A stretch of DNA of 47,405 bases from Actinomortierella ambigua (GCA_016098155.1 JAAAJB010000256.1:1-47405), one strand, 5' to 3'. Counted from the first letter of the stretch, positions 10,251 through 23,322 are shown. Numbers and translations are program-made. Notes: generated by a model from the letters alone, not told the origin.

Positions 10251-13046
10251 CTACATAGGTATACAATAGCTAATGCATCCATGCCAAGCCGAGCCAGCAG
10301 AACAGGCCAAAAAACTAAAAGACAGCAGCTCATAGCAACAAAATCCCGGCAGTAAGAAGCACAAGAAAGCGAGGAAGAAGACAAAAAAACAAAAATTAAA
10401 CACAGGGCTCTCGGGTTGGTCAAGCTTTCGTATTTCTCTCGACATTGAGTATCTGCCATTGCGTCTTCGACCATGTCATTCCCTGTTTGGTTTGCCTCAT
10501 GCATGCCTCTGTTTTTGTTTTCTATCCCTATTTCACCAAGGGTAGAAGCATGAATCGACGGGTGATGTGAAAGCGCAGGCTGGCAAACCCAATTTTGCTG
10601 AAATGTGTGACAAACGTGAGGTGGAGTAACGTGCCACAAGACCGACCATCGCGAGAAAAAAAAATAGATTCTTTCTTTCCGCTTGGCCCTACAGGGATGA
10701 AGCAAGGAGCGACAGGGAGAGAGAGAGAGAGCGCACGCAATCGCTTCTCTCTGCATGCCCACTGCAGGGTTGTCGCGTGCGGAATTCCAAACATACTTGT
10801 TTGTTGGTGTGTCCCTGTCTTTCAAGGGTAGCCACCCAGTTACTAGCTGTATACACTACACACTTTCCGTTGTTGTGCATGGCCACATACCACCCCCTGG
10901 GCTTGGTCTCGGAGCAGCACTGGATAGTCAGTTCCATCGGTCAGGTGGATGTGATTACATACGCTTGGCGAAGAGGAAGGGAGCCGTGTTCGTATACATT
11001 CATCGCAACGCAAAGCTCTTGTATCTCTCTCTGCACATTCTGCTGGGAAAAAATGCCTCTCTTCGGTATGTACCGTAGTCTACTCATATCCTCTGTTTTG
11101 GTTTTTGGTTTTGTTTTTTTTTTCCCACAGAGGAGGATCCTTTCACATCGGCAGCCCTTGGAGTATCTACTCTCACATACTCTCTCTTTTTTTATTTTTT
11201 TTTTATTTCACCCCCTATCTATCTTCACTTCTAGATCCCGCTCATCCTCAGCAGATAGTTGGTACGAAAAAGAGAGAGTGAGAGATAGAGAGAAAGTAAA
11301 TGGTCTGTTGGTGAGCTCTGGTTCCTAAAAAACTCTAACGTCGTTGACTCTGGTACGGTTCCCAAAAAGGCCACTACCCCGCGCTTACCCCCGCATATCT
11401 CCGTCAGGTACTCTTTTTTTTTTGTACCCTGCTGTACCTCCGCGCGCTGTTGGGTACCGAGAAAGAGCGATGTGCAACAAGAGGTGAGAGTGTGAAAGAG
11501 AGAGAGAGAGAAGAGTGGGAGTGGGAGAGATAGAGAGAGACCTTTGTCCTACCCCCCCTCCCCTCCCCGATTCCCCGCTCTCTTATCTTTGAGCCTACAC
11601 AGCAGGTATGGTACCAACTGCCTAGACAAGTCATCCAAAGAAAAAGCTGCATGAAGTAGCTCCTGCAAGGTTGAAATCAGAGTGTGTACGGTACAGAAAC
11701 TACACGTTCTCACCAATGCTTCTCATTTTTCTTTCAAATACGACCAACACGAAATGAACGCAAAGATGATAAACATCCAAGAACGAGACGAACGAATAAT
11801 GAAGATGAAACCAAAATAAAGACAACAAGGCACCCTCTCTCTCGGTCGTTTCTCGCTCTCTTTCTACCTTCTCTAAAGACACGAATTGTGGTTATGCCAT
11901 TTGGCCCCCCCTCTCTCTCTCTTCACCAGGAGGGTACATGGTGTTGGTACTGGCGACTCGAAACCCAAAACAAAACAAAGGGAGAGAGGGCGATTGGGGC
12001 TTTGCTCCCTTTGAGAACCCTAATGGTGTTCACATGTACGGTTCATTGGTTTGAGCCTATGATCAGAGTCGAGGCTTTGTATTGCTTTCATGTTGGTCGC
12101 AATTATGATATCGCATGAAAAGAACGTGTGTATGAACGTCTTCTGGAATGAAGTAAGACATTCATCCTCTGAAGGACGATTTGAACACAACAACGTTGGA
12201 GAACGTGCTCCAGAGGGACATAGAGAAAACACCCCTTGCCCTGCGAAACATACACGATCTATTTGTAAGAGTTAAACCGTAGACCGGCCTCGCTCTCACC
12301 CCTGTAAGAGAGGTCTCCTCTCATTGGTCTATCCAGCGTTTTATTGTGTCGCGTATACACCTATTCGTTGCGAAAGGTGAAAGAGGAGTGAGGTTCGCTC
12401 CCCCCCTTCCTTACTTCTTGGTGTACACCAGAGCTACTACCAAAGCGTCGCGTCGAACACGGGCAAGCGTGGAGATGTAAACTAGAAGGAAAACCTGTGA
12501 GCGTTGCTCTCTCTCTCTCTCCCCAGCCACATACAACAATAAACATCCTCCTACCCAAGACACTGGATCACAGCACTTTTTGAGATATAGACACGGCACA
12601 GCAGCACTGCTGTGCTCACCCTGCTTCTATTTGTTTTTTTTTTGTCATCAGTACTGTTATGTTTCTCCTAGCGGAGAAAAAAAAACCTGGCGTATGTGTA
12701 TTTGTTTGTGTGTGTATATATGTTCGCCCTATGTTTGCTGCAGGGACTCTTTCTCCACCGGGCTGAAGTGATCTGAGCGACACCCAAACATTCCATGCGT
12801 CAAGCAACAAATACAACATTTTTTTTTTGTTTCCGGAACTGGCTTGGAGCTTCTAACAAAACAATCAATACATAGACTCATTCACTGAATACTGGGGACA
12901 GAACAAAACACAAAGGATATTTGTTCCAAGTGAAAACAATCATGAGGGGATGTTATTTTATGAAATAAAAGTGGATGTGTAGTGGGGGTTAGAAATGAAA
13001 TGATGAGGTGAGTGAAGGTGAGAATAAAAAAAAAAAGAAAGTATGT

Positions 13047-16000
13047 CTACCGGAACATAAACTCCTCCTCCACTTGTTTGTACACCTTTCCATAAGTCTT
13101 TTGCTTCTTCTTATTATCGGCATCCTTCGTATCGTTGGTCATCGTCGTGGCCGCATAGCCGACATTGGCCGGTCGGTAGGTTTGAGCCGTCGACGACGTG
13201 GGCAAGCCACGGTGGTCCTGGACCAAGTTTGCATGCGACCGTCGGCGCGCCATCCAGTGACCGATCCAGCCGGCCACGATCGGGAACAAGTACTTTTCGG
13301 ACGTCATCGCCACCACAAAGTACAGCAGCGCCAGAAACACGATAAACACGCGGAACGAGAATGGCATATCCAGCATCTCCAGAAGCTCCGTCAGCCAGGG
13401 GATCCGCACCAACGTAATCAGCGCCGTCAACCCGACCAACGCCAGGAGGAACACAATCAAGGGTCGGTTCGTCACCATCGGCTTGCGGAACGGTGGCCCG
13501 ACACTAAACACGACCGCGACAAACAGGTACTGGAAGCTCGAGAGCGTAAACAGAGCGGTGTTCTCATAGCACTCAATGTTCTTCTCCTCACGGTTGAAGA
13601 TGGGCGGCGTGTAGAACGGTTGGTGCCGCACCAGGATGAACAGCGTCACCTGGAACAGCGCCTGAATCGCAATGTTGCCAAGCAGCGACGTGAGCACCTT
13701 CTTCGAAATCAGGTTCGCCGTCGGTCGCTTCGGGTGCAAGACCGGATAGGCCTCCGTCCGGCCCATGACAACGGCGATGGGCAGGATGAGCAACAGATCA
13801 ATGTACAGGAACTGGAAATCGCCCAGGTTGGACGCAAACACATACAGGAAGCTCACAGTCGTGAACTGGATCAGACTGTACAGCGCCATGTACTTGAAAC
13901 AACTAAAGCTCGTCACCAGCGCGGCTCGCCCCTCCTGGATCACACGCACCACACACCCAATGTCGTTCGATCGGCTCGTGAACGGCGCCGCAACCGAGGC
14001 CTCGGCCTCGCTCAGACTGATACCCACATCCGCCGCCTTGAGCGCTCCACAGTCGTTGGCACCATCGCCACAAAAGCCAACACAGTAGCCGAGCGCCTGG
14101 AGGTGCTCGACTAGCTCGTGCTTCTCGTCGGGCGACATGCGGGCAAAGATCTGGCCCTTGACCAGCATCCGGTTCAGTGTCATCGTCGGTGCATAGTCGA
14201 CCATCCATCGGAACACATCTCCCGTCACGGCCAGTGCATAGTCGTTCATCAAATGACTGAAGCCAGGGTACTCGTACATGGCTCCTCCTCCTGCAGTTGC
14301 TCCACTGCCGATGCCTCGGCCCGAGCTCCCCGACGACGAGTTATCCTGGAGCGACCGTGCCGAGGGCATCAACGTGATGGGGTCCAGGGTTGCACGATCA
14401 TTGTCGACATTCTCCCAGACAATCTTGGACTCTTCGGTCATGCAATCGCCCTCGACGAATCTAGGGGCATAGACTTCCTTGTTGGCGGCAATGAGGCCAC
14501 ACTCGCGCGAGACACTGATGGCCGTCAGGGCATTATCGCCCGTGCACATGATCTGGCGAATGCGAGCATTGGCCAAGGTGGCAATGATGGGGGCCGTCGT
14601 CGGTTTGAGCTTGTTCTCAAAGACAATGAATCCCAGGAACTGGAGCTCGCTCTCGACCTGTTCACGCTTGACCCGTTGCGCGCGCATGAAGTTCATGGTG
14701 GGCACTGATTTGGCCGCGCAGGCGATCACGCGGTAGCCGTGGTGGGTATAATACATCAGCTGCTCATGGTAGTCGAGCGGCAACGAGGCCTTGGTGCAAA
14801 TGTCTGTCATGACCTCGGGTGCGCCCTTGACAAAGATCTCCATACCCGGGTTGTGCAGCCGCTTGACAATCACGCTCATCCGACGCAACGACGACACAAA
14901 CTCAAAGCACCGGATAATCCCGAGTTCCAGGAACGGTGAGTCTGGGTTGCTGCCCTCGATACTTGACCGGCCAGAGACTACATCGTCCAGACTGAACTGC
15001 TTGCCGCCGGGTGGTCGCACGACCGTCGAGACAATGCCGCCCATGTGGTTGTGACTACCGCTGCTGCTGAGACCATGACGCGCTGCCACACTGCCGTCAT
15101 TCGCATTGGCCGTGCGGGCGCCGATACCGCCCTCCTCGAGAATCCACTTTGTAAACTCAAACATCTTCAAGTCCAAGGGGTCGCCGATGAGTTCACCGCT
15201 CAAGGATTTGACCGAGTGACAGGTGGCCATGCCAAATAACAACGAAATGCTCCGGTCGGCCATCGACTTTGGTGCGCGCTGCAACTCCTCAACCGAATGA
15301 CTCATCTCGCCAAACTTGCCGGTCTCCATGTCTGGGCATTGGACGCCCAAGACATCGAGTCCTTCCTCCGTGAGCGTACCGGTCTTGTCAAAGCACATGC
15401 AATCAATCTTACCACCGACATTGACACGGGTGGGCGAGATACAAAAGATGTTGGACCGCTTCAGTCGCGCAATCGCAAAACTGGTGCCGATCGACATGGT
15501 GGCTGGCAAGGCCGGTGGGACGACGATTGTGATCAGATCCAGAGCCTTGACGACGATCAGGTGCGGGACCACGCCCATCCGGATAAAGTTGATCAGTGAT
15601 AGCAGGAAACCAATACCGGCAATGATCGACAGGATACCAATGAACCGGAACGAGTCGCGGTAGAATTTGAAACTGTTGGGTTTCGGGAATAACATCGACC
15701 GCACCAACGTGCCCTTCGTCGTGTTGAACCCTGTTCGCACCACCAATGCAATGCCGCGTGGAGGTTCGTCCGGTTCCTGCGGTGCCTGCAAATGCTGCTG
15801 TTGTTGTTGTTGGCTCGGGTCGCCCGGGCTACTGGTCACGCTGCTGGCGTTACTGTTGCCACCACCACCAGCAATGCTGCCATTGGGAGTCTTCCTGGAT
15901 GAGGATCCTGGTCGAGCACGAATGATTTTGGTACCACAGAACAAAAAGTGGCGCGCCATCTCGGGGGGCATGTTGGACAGGGACAGGTCAAGGTGCTGGA

Positions 16001-18565
16001 GGGCCTGGTTCGAGACTGGGATCTTGGACACGGGGACGGATTCACCCGTCAACATACTCTCGTTGACAATACAATCGCCAGTCAATAACAGGGCATCACA
16101 GGGAAAAGTGAGAAGTTCCGAGTCGGTGACCTCAAAGATGTCGCCGGGGACCAGATCCTCCGAATCCAGATAACGCCATCGTCCAGAACGAAAGACCTTG
16201 GTGCTGCAGGTGAAGCGGGACATGGCACGCATGCGGCGCATGGTCCGCTTGGTGTCGACAAGCTCTGTGACGACCGAGATGGTCGAGATGAGGAAGATGC
16301 ACGCTGCGTAGTAATAGTAGTCGTCCAGGAACCAGAGGATCATGGAGAAGACTTGGAAGATGTAGAACGGATGCAGGACTTCCTGGACGAGCAACTGGCC
16401 AACGGTCTTCTCCTGGACATCAATGACATTAGGGCCAAAGACCATCAGTCGCTCCTGGTGGGTTTCGCGGCCAATGCCTCGCTCGCAGTTGGCGGTCGTC
16501 GTCCAGTCCACGTCTTTCCAGTCGCAGTTCATCATGAACTGGCGCGCCACGGGGTTGTAGATGAAGCGAATGTAGCGGTAGTCAAAGTACTGCATGTCAT
16601 GGAGAATGCCGCCCACCTAAGAAAGATAGTTGTCCCCGGAAACGATGGAGAAAAAAATGTTAGAATGATCCAACGGAGGAAGTGTGATGTTGACAGGGTA
16701 GCCTATTACATAAAAGAGAGTCCTTTACCATGGTCGAGTCCGACTCGTTGTCGTCCATTGTCTTTTCCAGCTGATCGGGGTTGAAGACAGAGCTGATTGG
16801 ACCTCCATAGTACTTGTTAAACACTTGCTCGATGGAGAACTGGCCCCATTCGTTCTATTCAGCGAGGACAGGGGAGAGGAGGAGGAGAGAGAAAGAGAGG
16901 AGAAGAGGCGACATGCAGAGAGAAGCACATGTTAGTGAATGTACGCTTATATCCATGTGAGAAAGAGAAGGCAAGGGGGGCGAAGGTGAGACAGGAGGAA
17001 GATGGAGAGATATATAGAGGGAGACAAACAGAAAAAGAGGTAGATAGAAAGGGCATTTGGGCTGTGGGTCGCGTGAGGAAGGGGAGCAGCAGCGAAAGGG
17101 GTAACAGGCTCTTTCTTACCTCGACGACGATAAATTCGGCGCGACTCAGATCGCATCGCTTGGCAACAAAGCGGATGTAGTGCTTGGGCAGCCATCGTCC
17201 GAGCAAGAAGAGAATGCCGACGGACAAGACGCAGGCAATGTAATACAAGGTGCGTCGCAGGGGGACGTAACGATAGCCCGTGAAGGTCAACTGAATGTCT
17301 TCCTCTTCCAGATAAACACGCTGTTGACACTGGTCATGCCGCAGATCTAGACGTTGTCGTGGTTGGTTGGTTGTCAAGAGAGATGGTAGTCGTAGCACAA
17401 GGAAAGAAAATAGAAGGAAAAAAAAAGGGTTAGTATTTCTGCCTTTTAGTTTGCAGCCATCGACCACATATTCGGCAAGCATCCTCCTTCCCTCCCTCCC
17501 TCCTTCCTCCTCCTTCCTCCTCCTCTTCCTCTTCCTCTTCCTCCTCCTCGTCCTCTTCTTCCTCTCCTTTTCCTGTCTACTGCTTGCTCACTGCAGATGA
17601 AGGTTGCAGACAATACAGGGTGTAGCTGAGGGCTGGATCAAGGTTTATACAACAGCAAATGAGTACGAAACACATAAAAAAATGCATTTGCTGGCTTTCC
17701 CCCGTCCCCCTGAGCACCCCCCCCTTCGCTTCCCATGGTCAATGATAGAGAAAAAAAACAACAATATTGGCCTCTAAAAAAGAAAAAGAAGGGCTCATGG
17801 TCCTTCCAATGGGTCACAAAACACGCGAGACAGATAAAAACAGACAAAAAGAAAACGAAGACACACAGACAGTTGGCACAGGGCTTGGGGTCCGATCGGA
17901 TCTAGACTCGCCCTAGAAAATATCGTTAAAGAAAATAGAAAGAAAAAATATAAAGTCGGGGATGTCTTACCAAGGTCGAGAGGTCGCTTGTTCAGTGCCA
18001 GCTTGGATCGCCCAGGTTTGGCCGGCGAGGACGACGGAGAGTTGCTGTTGCTGTTGTTGTTAAGAAGTGCAGCGCCAGTGTCGTCTTCGTCGTCTTCGTC
18101 GTCTTCGTCGTCGTGCTCGACAATCGGTTGACGGTACTTTGCCTCGAGTGGCGTGCGGCTAGGAGAGTGATCGAGCCCGTGGGACTCGTTGTCGTCCTGC
18201 TCCATGCGGACCGCAAACATGGAGGGTGGCGTGTGCGGCGAGAAGGGCAGAATAGAGGGAGACCCTTGCGATGGGTTGCGGTGGTGGTTCCCTATCGAGC
18301 CAATGGAGGACAACGACCCCGCCAGGTTGCTGTTGTTGTTGTTGTTGTTGTTGCCGTCGTTGTTGCTGTTGCGGATGGATAGCAGCGAGTGCTGAGATCC
18401 CTTGAGGGACTGCGGCTGGTGGGCTGGTGGCGGACCATTTCCATTCAGAATAGCAACAGGGCTGCTAGTGGCGTGGCCGCTGCCAGACGACAATGAGGGG
18501 TTGTCTGGATGGGTTGTGTGGGAGGACTCATCGCTGTTGGAGGTGGCATGTCGAGTGTTTACCAT
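13047..18565 (-). CDS. YPK9: P5B-type cation-transporting ATPase (YPK9 / ATP13A2 family), four exons
   Basis: Exons on the minus strand are 18565-17971, 17346-17120, 16854-16729 and 16616-13047, giving 1505 residues with phases that close; introns are 624, 265 and 112 nt. Yeast Ypk9 is of similar size. Residues 1-198 are disordered (Asn runs, DDEDDEDDED acidic block). The first membrane segment lies in exon 2 (TLYYIACVLSVGILFLL). Exon 4 carries the actuator motif LTGES near residue 507, the TM4 signature PPALP near 683 that marks P5B (P5A has PPELP), the phosphorylation site DKTGTLT with Asp near 726, KGAPE in the nucleotide-binding domain, TGDN and GDGANDCGALKAADVG in the P domain, and six C-terminal membrane helices. 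P5B pumps of this family sit in vacuole or lysosome membranes and export polyamines to the cytosol, affecting metal tolerance. Here the substrate is inferred from the family. The gene is divergent from the phospholipase gene at 19853. Confidence 0.95.
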
Positions 18566-19852
18566 CGATTTTCCTTCACTTTTTCAAAATGATATTCCTG
18601 ACTACAAGAGAAATGAATGAGAATGAGAATGAGTCTATGAGTATGTGAGTGGGTGGGAGCAATTGGAGTTGGAGAAAGAGAAGGAAAAGAGAGTAGCAGC
18701 AGCAGCAGCAGAAGCACACACACACACACTCTCTCTCTCCAAAGCACGGACACATCTCCTTCTATCCTCGTTCTTCCTCTCTCACTCACTCTCACTCTCA
18801 CTCTCTTCCCCCTCATGTACGACCGCAGGGTGTAGGTGGGTGGTGCGCATGCCTTATCGTCCGCACACACGTACACACACCCCTACACACACACACGCAC
18901 ACTCACACTCACTCACTCCAACATCCAAATGTCTGCCAAGGGAGGGAAGGGGTGATGAAAAAGGGTGGACCGTACAGAGGTAGAGTGGCAGTGTGTGTGA
19001 ACTGAGAGTCGAGAGAGACACAGCAGCCAAGAACAGACCGAGAGTATGAGGTTGGGAGGCAGAGTTGCGGAGAAGTGGGGATGGGGGGAGGGATGGATGA
19101 GGGTAAAAAGAGCGAGCAAGCGAGAGTGGAGAGTGGAGAGAGAGAGAGACAGAGAGAGAGAACAACGGGAAGAGAAAGAAGAAAGAGAAGAAAAACAAAT
19201 CCGCAAGGGTGCAAACTTTTTTTTTTTCTTCTTGACATCCACATCAAAACAAAGCCCCGTCACACATCCCGGGGGTCGGCATCTTCTCATGGAGAAACAC
19301 TCTGTCGGTCTTTCTTCTTTTGCCGTCGGGAGTAAAAGACTCGGGGACCCATGCAAAAATAGTGTTGTATATGTACAGTACACTCTGAGGGGGAGACGGA
19401 GGGGGGTATGATGATGATGATGGTGGTGAGGGAGAGAGAGAGAGTGCGAAAAAGAGAGATAGACGGACTATCCACAGAATGTGTGAAATTGATAATGAGG
19501 ACATGTGTGTGCGTGTGTGTGTGTGTGTGTGTGCATGTCTGTGTTGTGCGTCTGTGTGCGTCTGTCTGTGTGTGTGTCACTTCTCTCTCTCGGAGAGACG
19601 GACAGGCTCCTCCAGGCAGCAAGCAGTCTTCAACAGTGCAGCCCAGTCCTCCTGCTGGTCCAGTCCAGTCCAAAAGCCTGTTTGCTGCTACCCACAGCAA
19701 CCAATAATAATATAATACCACCACCACCAATACCTCACATCCATTATTCATTCACATTCAACATCCTTCTCACATTCCACATTACCCCTCCCTTTCTCTC
19801 ATTCCTCACCGCCCCTCCACCTGCATCGTTCCACCTGCACCTTCCGTCGTCT
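18566..19852. promoter_or_regulatory. Divergent promoter region between the P5B ATPase and the phospholipase genes
   Basis: The two start codons are 1.29 kb apart, head to head. The left part is GA-rich on the plus strand (pyrimidine tract on the ATPase coding strand). In the middle are AGC, CA and CT microsatellites (about 18697-18735 and 18870-18915) and GA runs. A GT repeat lies at 19503-19535, and the last 150 bases before 19853 are CT/CA-rich on the plus strand. An AT-rich taatataata element lies near 19706. No ORF here shows a domain. Confidence 0.6.
19503..19535. repeat. GT microsatellite
   Basis: An almost pure TG run lies about 320 bases upstream of the phospholipase start codon. 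Confidence 0.9.
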
Positions 19853-22800
19853 ATGCTCTCGGAACTACTTCCACTCTCGCGTCTCAGGCATTCCCACGCG
19901 CCAGCAACAACAAGGCTCTGGTCCTCGTTCGGCTCCCGCACCCTCTTCACACGTCCTCCTCCCCGATCCCCGCTTCGTGCATGGCGCCCGATCCTGCTGC
20001 CAGCCTCGCGCTTCGATCCTCGTCAACATCGTTACTATGCTTCCAATGCTCCTCCCCTCAAGGATCCAAAAGCTCCCCAGGATCAAGGTACTTTCTCTCT
20101 CTCTCTCTCTCTCTCTCTTTCAATCATCCAAACCACTCAACTACCCCTACTCCCCCATATCGTACCCCCTTGCATTCGCGCATTGCACGCGTCGTGGACA
20201 ATAGGACATTCTTCTTCTCTCCCAAAAGTAGCCACCCGTCCCTCCTGATCGGGTGAAAAAAAAAAAAAAAAAAAAAAAAAGACGACAAGCGGAGGACAAA
20301 GCGACGCTGATGTCATGGATGGATCACCCGTCCTCTCCCCCCAACGGTTGATTCCATATCGAACCCTTTTATCAATGTTCTGATCCCGACTAACAATCAT
20401 CTCGGGAACGGGTACGTCTGCTTCCTCTTCTTCTCCTCTCTCTGCTAGAAACACGTTGGACAGATCTGACGAGATCCGTGGGTGCCATTGCTGGTATCTG
20501 TGGCGCCGTCGTCTTCTCTGCTAGTCAAAAGAAGCCTGTCGCCTGCGAGGATCCAAAGGTGAAGCTGACTCGCACAACAACCCTGCCCATCAAGGACGAT
20601 CCACCACCAGCATCACAGACACAGGGGGACGCCGCCAAAGATGGGAAGCAACAAAAAGATGACAAAACCGACACTGGACTTGGCGGCGCGCTTCCTTCTA
20701 TACCGCTGCCAAAACTGCCGCAAATCTCCATGGAAGATCTGGCTGACAAAATCCAGAGTTGGGGCGACCGCATCACCGACGAGATCAAGGGACGCGTCCC
20801 TACCTTGGTCGACTACTTTGACATGCTCGATACCATGTGGAAGGAGCTCAACCTTGCCGAAGGTTCCATCTACCAGGCCATCGTCACCAATATGCAGGAC
20901 CCGACCAAAAACCCGGAGATTCAACTCAATGCCACTGTCCGGTAAGTTTTTAATCGTCGGCTAAACGTGATAAAGGATATGCCACGCTTTCAACATTGCC
21001 CCATGCTGATAAAGTTTTGGCCTATTTTTTCTTCTTTTTTTTCATCTCTTTGCTGTTAGTCAAGGAAATGATCTGTGCCAACAAGAAAAGGCCTTCATCG
21101 TGGCCCGCAAGAAAAAGATGCGCAAGGCATTTGCAAAGTTTGTTGGCGTCAAGGAGACCGAGGTCCATGAAGATGATATCCCTGTCATTGCCCTCGCCGG
21201 AAGGTATGTTGGCACACGATCGTTTTTTCTCTCTCTCTCCTCTTATGACACTACCGTTGCGAGAAAAAAAATACTCATTTTCTTAGCTTTGGATGGCTGT
21301 CTACATAGTGGCGGAGGATATCGTGCCATGGTATCTGCACTGGGATACATGTCAGCAGCAAAGAAGAGTGGCGTGTTTGACTGTGCGACATATGTGGCCG
21401 GAGTGTCGGGAAGTTGCTGGTTGATTGCCCAATACATGACTCTGGGCCAGCGATCGTTCTCAAAGACGAAGGAACACTTTAAACAGTCGCTCAGTGTGCA
21501 TTTTGTCCATTATCCATCGTTCATGGACACAATGCTCAACAATCCCGGGGCGGCTCAGCTCGTCTTGGAGGGCGTCGTTCAAAAGTATAGCAAAAACAGA
21601 GTGCTCACGCTCGTCGATGCCTTTGGGACACTGTTGGCTGGTCGACTACTGATCCACCGCGAACGCGAAGGCGATAATGAGGAGTGGGTCGATCCGCTCG
21701 ACTTTAAAATGTCGCAGCAGAGTCGATGGACCAACTACGGTGACCAGCCCTTACCCATCTACACTGCCGTCTCGCATGTCCTACCTGCCACGCCAAAGCC
21801 GGTAGAGGACGGCCCGGAGCTGGTCGTGGACGACGAGCTCGCCAGTGACGAAGATGATCCCCACTACTATCAGTGGTTTGAGTTGACTCCGTACGAGTTT
21901 GGCAGCGAGGAGACATCAGCATGGATCCCGACATGGTCCTTTGGCCGTCGCTTTGTTGAAGGCAAGAGCATCGAAAACGTTCCAGAGACCAACCTTGCGA
22001 TCCTCCTCGGTACCTTTGGCTCTGCATTTACTGCCACCTTGGCCGACTACTACAATGAAGTGCGACCGCTCGTCAATAAGGCCATCTCTGATGTTCTCGA
22101 CTCGTATGTTGAAGAGGTAAGCCATCAATCAACCAAAAGGGGCGAGGAACGTCGTGGGAATCCCCCCTAGAGCAATTGAAAGATGCAGCAGGGTAGGACT
22201 AACCGGTACATCCATATCTTGTAATTTTTTTGTGGTTTCTTTCCATGCCAAAAGTACCTTGACAACATGGGCAAGATCCACCCCCTGTCGCCATCTTGCT
22301 TCCCAAATCCAGTCTACCAGCTGAAGGATGTGGAGCCGGAAATGGAGGAGTTTACTCACCACAAAAACCTGTATCTCAACGATGCTGGAATGGATAACAA
22401 CCTGCCGCTGTATCCTCTACTCCGGCCTGGCCGCAATGTCGACGTCATTCTTGCCTTTGACAGCAGTGCTGACATTGAAAGTGTTCCGTGGTTTGAGAAA
22501 GCTGGTAATGCATCCCTTTGATGCGATGGAAAACTGCTTTTTTTCTTTGTTTCAATTTGATCCGCATCGTGGCAACTTTATATTTCTCGATGTATTATAC
22601 TGATCCGGATCAAGGACACTGGGCAAACTTCTTTGGTTTCCTTTTTTTTTCTCCCTCTCTCCTCCTGTGAACAGATGAGTACGCACAACGCCGAGGTATT
22701 GAGAGATGGCCACCAATCTCCAAGCATCGTGCCAAGCAGCTAGAGAAGGAAGGCGAGGAGCGAAAGATGCAGCCGGTGGAGATCTTTCACGGTATCGTGG

Positions 22801-23186
22801 CTGATGATCGTGATGTGGACCTCGTTGCTGATCAAGAGAGGCACAAGGAGGCGGCAGCGGCGGCGCCTTTGTCCAAGGCATCGAGCAGCGCCATGGTTGC
22901 CGATGTCCAACCCATCACACTGGTCTACTTCCCACTGATCCCGAACGAGTCCTTTGGCGAGTTTGATCCAGCCACGGATCCGTTTTGCTCGACCTGGAAC
23001 TTTGAAATCAAGGATGATCAGGTCGATACATTGACGCGTCTGGCCGAGAGCAACTTTGCCAAGGGCATCGACGATGTCCGGCACATCCTCCATGAGACGT
23101 GGCAGCGTAAGAAGAAGGAGCGGATCGAAGCCGAGCGCAAATCCAAAAAGGACAAGAAGCATCTCCCCGACAAGAAGCAGCAGTAG
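19853..23186 (+). CDS. cPLA2-family phospholipase (PlaA-like) with a mitochondrial-type presequence, six exons
   Basis: Exons are 19853-20087, 20449-20941, 21060-21203, 21309-22116, 22255-22504 and 22675-23186, giving 813 residues with continuous phase, close to the size of fungal PlaA. The catalytic domain is clear: SGGGYRAM (291-298, oxyanion hole and Arg), GVSGS with nucleophile Ser324, and NDAGMDNNLP with catalytic Asp603. These are the Ser/Asp dyad motifs of group IV phospholipase A2 and fungal lysophospholipases, which cleave acyl chains from glycerophospholipids. No C2 domain or secretory signal is seen. Residues 1 to about 70 are rich in Arg/Ser/Leu with almost no acidic residues (LSRLRHSH, SRTLFTRP), followed by RYYAS, a typical mitochondrial targeting peptide and cleavage context. 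An AIAGICGAVVF hydrophobic stretch near residue 93 could be a membrane anchor. The C-terminus is Lys/Glu-rich. Mitochondrial location is inferred; the enzyme family is secure. Exon 4 begins exactly at the active-site glycine loop. Confidence 0.92.
20088..20448 (+). repeat. Phospholipase intron 1 with CT repeat and poly(A) tract
   Basis: This 361-nt intron runs from gtacttt to ctgctag. It contains a CT run at about 20094-20119 and a pure A run of about 26 at 20255-20280. Confidence 0.75.
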
Positions 23187-23280
23187 CAGCACCCTCCCCA
23201 CTCAACATGAAATACAATACCTTTAGACACACATTTACGCACTTTGTAATGTATGTCGTACATTCATTGTACAATTGTCG

Positions 23281-23322
<42 letters not shown>

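Larger units (their letters stand above)
6588..13046. other. Gene-poor island of about 6.4 kb upstream of the RhoGEF and downstream of the P5B ATPase
   Basis: ORFs here are short, skewed to homopolymer or Ser/Pro/Arg composition, and lack recognisable domains; the longest plus ORF (7023-7568, 181 aa) shows no family motif. The region holds GA, CT and GT microsatellites, G runs near 7640 and 7875, poly(A) tracts and a 10-N gap at 10151-10160. The GA-rich plus strand at 6664-6702 corresponds to a pyrimidine tract just upstream of the RhoGEF start, so the left end is probably promoter and 5' UTR. I see no tRNA, rRNA or transposase. Non-coding RNA or very small exons cannot be excluded. Confidence 0.55.

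Noticed and set aside
10860..10970. Resemblance to the start of 5S rRNA (catggccacataccacc)
   Set aside because: Only the first bases match; the rest of the 5S core is absent. A similar short match at 31262 lies in a 5' UTR and was also dropped.
13008..14114. 368-aa plus-strand ORF
   Set aside because: It lies antisense to the conserved P5B ATPase exon and is Arg/His/Gln-rich, a shadow of the real frame.
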